This document shows positions 59,774-64,000 of a stretch of 64,000 nt of DNA, in pieces (within the stretch, counting starts at the first letter, position 1; each line of letters begins with the position of its first letter). The notes beneath the pieces were generated by a model. It searched no databases, was not told the DNA's origin, and was given only the letters and a program-made list of their open reading frames with translations. The stretch spans positions 36,481 to 100,480 of the forward strand of contig JAFUYH010000031.1 in the NCBI GenBank assembly GCA_017470605.1. Direction: 5' to 3'. This stretch comes from Treponema sp. (GTDB lineage Bacteria; Spirochaetota; Spirochaetia; Treponematales; Treponemataceae). The position numbers and the translations under genes are program-made.

Positions 59774-61096
59774 TTACAAATTCTCGCCATTGTTTTCAAT
59801 CACAGATTTATACCAGTATGCAGAATCCTTTGGAGTGCGTTTCAGTGTCTGATAATCGCAGTAAACCATACCAAAACGAGGATTATAACCTGCAGCCCAT
59901 TCAAAGTTGTCCATAAATGACCACTGGAAGTAACCGCGCACATCGCAGCCTTCTTCTGCAGCCTGACGCAGGCACAAAAGATAGCGGTTCAAAAAGTCTA
60001 TGCGGTTAGGGTCGTGAACCTTTCCATCCAGACTTACCCAGTCATGGCAGGTAAGACCGTTTTCCGTAATGAAAATTGGCATATTATAGCGTTTTGTAAA
60101 GTGCTTCACTCCCCAGCGCAGGGCATCAGGCTTAATATCCCAGCCAAGTTCATTGTGAGCCATGCCGTCAGGGCGTTTCCAGTCGCCAACATAGCGTCCC
60201 TGATAAATATTCAGCCCCACAAAATCAACTTTCTGGCTGATAAGTTTCATATCGTCTTCCGTAAACTCAGGGAAAATGTCTGCACATTCCTTAAGCAGGG
60301 CTTCCGGATAAGAGCCAAAAGCAATCGGATCCATCCAGAAAGAAGAAGACCATACAATGTTCCCCTTTCCGCAGAAGAACTGGCTTTCATAAGCGGCTTC
60401 TTCATCAGCCTTAGATGCAGGAATTGCAGGCATTTCTGCAAGAGTAATTCCCACTTTTGCATCAGGAACCAACTTGCGCAAAGCCCGCACAGCCTTACCA
60501 TGAGCCATGTGAATATTGTGGCCGGCATTAAGCAAATCGCGGGTACCCAGCTGCAGGCCAGGGGCATGACTTCCCTGCATCATTCCGCAGCCCATAAAAA
60601 CAGAAGGTTCATTAAATGTAATAAAATTCTTTACCCTGTCTCCAAAGTTTCTGGCAATCACTTCTGTATATTTTTCAAACCAGTCAGAAATTTCCAGATT
60701 CAGCCAGCCGCCACGAAGGTAAGCATAATATGGCAAATCCCAGTGATATAAAGTAACGTAAGGAGTAATATTATATTTAAGAAGTTCATCAATCAGATTA
60801 TTATAAAAATCTAATCCCTTCTGATTTACAGTGCCCTTTACATCACTTATAATGCGGGGCCAGGCAATAGAAAAACGGTAAGCCTTAAGGCCAAGGTCTG
60901 CCATCAGTTTTACATCTTCTTTATAACGATGATAGTGGTCGCAGGCTACATCGCCTGTTGAATCATTATGTACATGCCCGCCTTCATGGCAGAAAACATC
61001 CCAAATGCTAGGAACTTTTCCATCTTCATTCCATGCACCTTCAATCTGAAAAGATGCCGTTGCAGCACCCCAAACAAAATCCTTATTGAATCCCAT
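59774..61096 (-). CDS. GH1 beta-glucosidase
   Basis: A 440-residue GH1 enzyme of normal length, cytoplasmic. DFVWGAATASFQIEGAWNEDGK is the N-terminal signature, NFITFNEPSVFMGCG carries the acid/base Glu, MPIFITENGLTCHD the nucleophile Glu, and FQWSFMDNFEWAAGYNPRFG the aglycone-binding end. It releases glucose from cello-oligosaccharides or aryl-glucosides. No Shine-Dalgarno is visible before the ATG; TAATAT lies 9 nt upstream, so the mRNA may be nearly leaderless. It is convergent with the carboxylesterase and divergent from the GH5 gene. Confidence 0.94.
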   Translation of the reverse strand: MGFNKDFVWGAATASFQIEGAWNEDGKVPSIWDVFCHEGGHVHNDSTGDVACDHYHRYKEDVKLMADLGLKAYRFSIAWPRIISDVKGTVNQKGLDFYNNLIDELLKYNITPYVTLYHWDLPYYAYLRGGWLNLEISDWFEKYTEVIARNFGDRVKNFITFNEPSVFMGCGMMQGSHAPGLQLGTRDLLNAGHNIHMAHGKAVRALRKLVPDAKVGITLAEMPAIPASKADEEAAYESQFFCGKGNIVWSSSFWMDPIAFGSYPEALLKECADIFPEFTEDDMKLISQKVDFVGLNIYQGRYVGDWKRPDGMAHNELGWDIKPDALRWGVKHFTKRYNMPIFITENGLTCHDWVSLDGKVHDPNRIDFLNRYLLCLRQAAEEGCDVRGYFQWSFMDNFEWAAGYNPRFGMVYCDYQTLKRTPKDSAYWYKSVIENNGENL

Positions 61097-61222
61097 AGTG
61101 AGTGCATATTAGCATATTAAAAACAAAAAAAATATAATGATTCGCTACTAAAATTTTAATAAAATGAATTCGGCAGTATATTATTACAATTTTTTGTCAG
61201 ATTTATACTTTATTTTCAGACC

Positions 61223-61250
61223 TTGATGTTATATTCTATACTCATATACT
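61223..61250 (+). promoter_or_regulatory. GH5 gene promoter
   Basis: TTGATG (61223-61228), 16-bp spacer, TATACT (61245-61250); AGGAG and the ATG follow. Confidence 0.55.
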
Positions 61251-61270
61251 GATTAAAATAGGAGAAAAAA

Positions 61271-62491
61271 ATGAAAAAACGAATCATGCTCTTTGCAGCT
61301 GTGATGATGATTGCTTTATCATCTTGTTCTGCAAATCCAAAAGTAAAGGCACCAGAAACTCTTTTCAACAAAGAAAATGCAATTGTTGATACAGGAAAAA
61401 AGGACTTTAAGGCAAACAGTGCCATTGAAACTGTAAAAGATATGAAGACCGGCTGGAATCTTGGTAATACACTGGATGCAACAGGTACAAAAAGGATTAC
61501 TTCTGAAACAAGCTGGGGTCAGCCAAAAACAACAAAAGCCATGATAGACGGACTTGCCGCTTCTGGAATGAAAACAATCCGAATTCCGACTTCATGGCAC
61601 AATCATATTATTGACAGTAATTACACTATTGACCCAAAATGGATGGCCCGCGTTAAAGAAATTGTAGACTGGGCTATAGAAAATGATATGTATGTTATTT
61701 TGAATTCTCATCATGATAACCACAGTTCACCTTCTGCAATGAAAAAAGGCAGCGGTTACTATCCTAATTCAACAAATTATGAAGAATCAAAGGCCTTTCT
61801 TGAAAACATCTGGTCGCAGATTTGCCTTGCCTTTAACAACGGCTATGATGAACACCTTGTTTTTGAAACAATGAATGAACCTCGTCTTTGCGGAACAGGG
61901 CATGAATGGTGGTTTGACCCTAATGCCTCAGAATGCAAGGATGCGGCAGAAAATCTGAACAAGCTTAATCAGGTTGTTGTAAATACAATCCGCTCAAGTG
62001 GCGGAAATAATGAAAAGCGTTTTATTGCCTGCCCTGGCTTACAGGCTTCTCCAGATTCTGCACTTGCAGACGCATTTAAAATGCCGGAAGACATTGAAAA
62101 AGGAAGACTTATTGTTTCCGTTCACATGTATTCTCCATATAAATTTGCAATGGAATCACCGGGAGCAAAAGATTACACAACCCAGATGTCCCGCGAAAAT
62201 GCCGCTACATTCAAAAGACTTGCAGACAAATTTGTTGCAAACGGCTATCCTGTTTACATTGGTGAATACGGCGCAACAAACAAAAATAATCTGGAAGCAA
62301 GAACAGCATGGTTCCATGACTTCATCAAATTTACAAAAGCTCATGGAATTCCATGTATTCTCTGGGATAACGCAGTCTGGAAGGTTTCAGGAAATGACTA
62401 TAACGAACACTTTGGTTATTACGACAGAAATAATCAGTCATGGTATTTCCCGGAAATTCTGGATGCAATTATGGAAGAAGCAAATAACTAA
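61271..62491 (+). CDS. GH5 endoglucanase (cellulase), lipoprotein
   Basis: The N-terminus is a lipoprotein signal (MKKRIMLFAAVMMIALSSCS; Cys19), so the 406-residue enzyme is probably surface-exposed. GWNLGNTLDATG is the GH5 opening, KTIRIPTSWHNHI has the conserved Arg, VFETMNEPRLCG the acid/base Glu, VYIGEYGATNKNN the nucleophile Glu, and CILWDNAVWKV the late Trp. It cleaves internal beta-1,4-glucan links; products would be handled by GH1 next door. The stop overlaps the convergent diguanylate-cyclase gene by 4 bp. Confidence 0.94.
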   Translation: MKKRIMLFAAVMMIALSSCSANPKVKAPETLFNKENAIVDTGKKDFKANSAIETVKDMKTGWNLGNTLDATGTKRITSETSWGQPKTTKAMIDGLAASGMKTIRIPTSWHNHIIDSNYTIDPKWMARVKEIVDWAIENDMYVILNSHHDNHSSPSAMKKGSGYYPNSTNYEESKAFLENIWSQICLAFNNGYDEHLVFETMNEPRLCGTGHEWWFDPNASECKDAAENLNKLNQVVVNTIRSSGGNNEKRFIACPGLQASPDSALADAFKMPEDIEKGRLIVSVHMYSPYKFAMESPGAKDYTTQMSRENAATFKRLADKFVANGYPVYIGEYGATNKNNLEARTAWFHDFIKFTKAHGIPCILWDNAVWKVSGNDYNEHFGYYDRNNQSWYFPEILDAIMEEANN

Positions 62492-63798
62492 ATATTTGTC
62501 AGAATAATTTCAAGATGGAGGGATTCAAGTTCCTCCTTTAACTCCTTCTTCAAGTGCTCTATGCCTTGAGGAAGGGTCTCTATTTTTGTAGAAAGAATCA
62601 TCAGCTGGTTAATACTGTACCATGAAAAGATTCCAGGAAGAATTGAATCTTTAATAAAAGTCGTAATCTTATCATTAATAGAAAGAATCTTTTTTGTGTC
62701 GGGATTATTTTCACTGTCTTTATCCAGAATGTTTAAAAGACAGTAGTGGGCAACAAGTTTATCCTTTGTATATTTCTGGTATGTTGCAAATACAATCCTG
62801 AATTCGCCGAATTTAAGCCATGTCTGAATATCTTCATCTTCTCTGGCTTTCAGCATTAATTCCATAGGAACATTTGTACATTCCTGCCTTCCCTTTAATA
62901 GTTCTTCACGGTCATCGCGCGGGGTATGAAACTTAAAGGAATTTTTTCCATGATTCTTTACATAGACCATGGCATGATCTGCCTTTGTCTGCAGAATATC
63001 AAAAGTAGTACCAGATTCAGGAAAAAGGGCAATTCCTATAGAAGCCGTTACAGGTCGGGCAAGGTCTGGAAGCGGGGCCTTTAAAAGAAGCATTTTCTGA
63101 AATCGGGTGCACAAATCTTCAATTTCAGCTTTTGAAACAATATCATTAAGATAAACGCAGAATTCATCACCGGAAATGTGGGCTATAAAAGAATCCTCAG
63201 GCATACAGGCAAACAGACAGTCAGCAACCTTTACAATTATATCATCACCAACCTTATGAGAATAATTGTCGTTTATATATTTAAGACCATCCATATCACA
63301 CATAATAAAGGCACCTGGCTTTTTCTGCCTCAGGACTTTTCTTACAAAAGTGATGAAGCCGGCCTTATTCATAAGGCCGGTAAGAGGATCGGTAATAAGC
63401 TGTTTTTCATAATTTGAAACATTAGATGAAAGGGCTTTTATTTTTACAAGATTTTGCAGGCGTTTACGGATTATGATTGAATCAAATGGCTGATAGAAAA
63501 TTTCGGAACATCCTTTTGAAAGCAGAGAGATTTCCTTTTCTATGTCATTTTTTTCAATTATTACAGCAACAGGAATCGTTTCTATAATTCTTTCACTACA
63601 AAGATAGGTCAGAAAATCTTCGGGAATGCTCGTTTTTTTTGATAAATCTATAATTATCAGTTTTATATCTCCAGCCGATATTGCTTCTGCCGCTTCATCG
63701 GGCATGGTAATCAACTGCACATCAAATAAATCAGAAAGAAAAGAGCTGAAGGTTCGTGCTGTAGTAAAATCTGAAATAAAAGATAGAATCTTATCCAT
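62488..63798 (-). CDS. Response-regulator-like diguanylate cyclase
   Basis: From ATG 63798 (MDKILSFISDF) the protein has 436 residues: a receiver-like domain at about 1-120 (IKLIIIDLSKK with a candidate phospho-acceptor Asp, IFYQPFDSIIIRKRL), a GGDEF domain at about 130-300 (TDPLTGLMNKAGF, MCDMDGLKYINDNYSH, HISGDEFCVYL) and a C-terminal helical tail of about 130 residues. SGDEF in place of GGDEF is usually active, so it should make c-di-GMP. The receiver lacks the typical acidic pair at its start, so phosphorylation is doubtful. Confidence 0.85.
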   Translation of the reverse strand: MDKILSFISDFTTARTFSSFLSDLFDVQLITMPDEAAEAISAGDIKLIIIDLSKKTSIPEDFLTYLCSERIIETIPVAVIIEKNDIEKEISLLSKGCSEIFYQPFDSIIIRKRLQNLVKIKALSSNVSNYEKQLITDPLTGLMNKAGFITFVRKVLRQKKPGAFIMCDMDGLKYINDNYSHKVGDDIIVKVADCLFACMPEDSFIAHISGDEFCVYLNDIVSKAEIEDLCTRFQKMLLLKAPLPDLARPVTASIGIALFPESGTTFDILQTKADHAMVYVKNHGKNSFKFHTPRDDREELLKGRQECTNVPMELMLKAREDEDIQTWLKFGEFRIVFATYQKYTKDKLVAHYCLLNILDKDSENNPDTKKILSINDKITTFIKDSILPGIFSWYSINQLMILSTKIETLPQGIEHLKKELKEELESLHLEIILTNI

Positions 63799-63811
63799 AA
63801 AATACTCATAA

Positions 63812-63840
63812 ATTATAGACGATAGGCTGAAATCTGTAAA
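63812..63840 (-). promoter_or_regulatory. Promoter of the diguanylate cyclase gene
   Basis: TTTACA (63840-63835), 17-bp spacer, TATAAT (63817-63812). The predicted leader is only about 6 nt and carries no clear Shine-Dalgarno. The remaining bases to 64000 show a GCATTATAATGC palindrome (63973-63984) and no supported gene. Confidence 0.6.
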
Positions 63841-64000
63841 TAAAAAACTGTATGCGGGGCAGGGCAAACGCATTATAAAGTTTGCACATTTATATGGCAG
63901 TCGCCAAAAATCTCAAAGCCTTTTCAGCCTCGGTTTCACTGCCATCCATCAGATTTTACAGAGCACTGCATTATAATGCGTCTGTCCTGTAAAAAGTGCG

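Noticed and set aside
63874..64000. Possible gene or RNA at the right edge
   Set aside because: Only a 19-codon frame and a GCATTATAATGC palindrome are visible; too little sequence to call.
1..64000. tRNA or rRNA genes
   Set aside because: No cloverleaf with a TTC-type T-arm and no rRNA core sequence was found on reading either strand, although a covariance-model scan would be more reliable.

Overview
The window reads as a chromosome segment of an anaerobic, plant-fibre-degrading bacterium. It is most likely a rumen or gut Treponema-like spirochaete. I infer this from the gene content: indolepyruvate:ferredoxin oxidoreductase, rubredoxin, LplA/B/C-type sugar ABC importer, many lipoprotein glycosidases, c-di-GMP proteins and intergenic palindromes. 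No rRNA or other marker gene in the window proves it.

Region 1 (1-19.2 kb) is one long surface-polysaccharide operon on the minus strand. It starts at a promoter near 19.07 kb and runs off the left end. In order of transcription it encodes an amino-sugar cassette (4,6-dehydratase, DegT aminotransferase, two ATP-grasp ligases, an ornithine-cyclodeaminase-family enzyme, a CBS-domain nucleotidyltransferase), then glycosyltransferases, Wzx flippase, Wzy polymerase, an acetyltransferase, a CotH-like lipoprotein, and the GDP-fucose genes gmd, fcl and manC. A hicBA toxin-antitoxin pair sits between gmd and fcl. Divergent from the operon is a loaP-type NusG paralogue, a processive antiterminator probably acting on this operon. 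The operon has a ~200-nt structured leader and at least one internal terminator. The middle of the operon (about 3-16.5 kb) is visibly more AT-rich than its flanks, as is usual for exchanged O-antigen/capsule loci.

Region 2 (19.7-22.9 kb) is a small defence island. It holds the relic of a type III toxin-antitoxin locus (promoter, one pseudoknot-forming antitoxin unit, terminator, truncated toxin), an unknown ORF, and a two-gene AAA-ATPase plus TOPRIM-like (DUF4276) pair.

Region 3 (23-34.8 kb) is housekeeping: HAD phosphatase, D,D-carboxypeptidase, a GGDEF-EAL phosphodiesterase, M29-type aminopeptidase, RsmG, a SprT-like protein, RsmE, a TPR protein, an aminotransferase and an Lrp regulator. 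Region 4 (34.8-36.2 kb) is a striking non-coding array of five long palindromes, spaced at near-integral helical turns, leading into a nuclease-like ORF.

Region 5 (36.2-48.9 kb) is centred on aryl-acid/aromatic amino-acid metabolism (ACT protein, PaaK, IorAB, TrpB2). It also carries AlkD, DUF456, a GH35 beta-galactosidase, a rubredoxin (52 aa), an acyl-CoA ligase and an HD-GYP protein. Region 6 (49-62.5 kb) is a hemicellulose/cellulose utilisation locus: two GH43 enzymes, CE1 esterase, AraC regulator, Lpl-type ABC importer, carboxylesterase, GH1 and GH5. LacI-like operators lie in front of two of its transcription units. A diguanylate cyclase closes the window.

A recurring feature across the window is promoters whose -10 box lies only 6-8 nt upstream of an ATG without Shine-Dalgarno, i.e. 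probable leaderless mRNAs (loaP, HAD, GGDEF-EAL, DUF456, GH35, acyl-CoA ligase).
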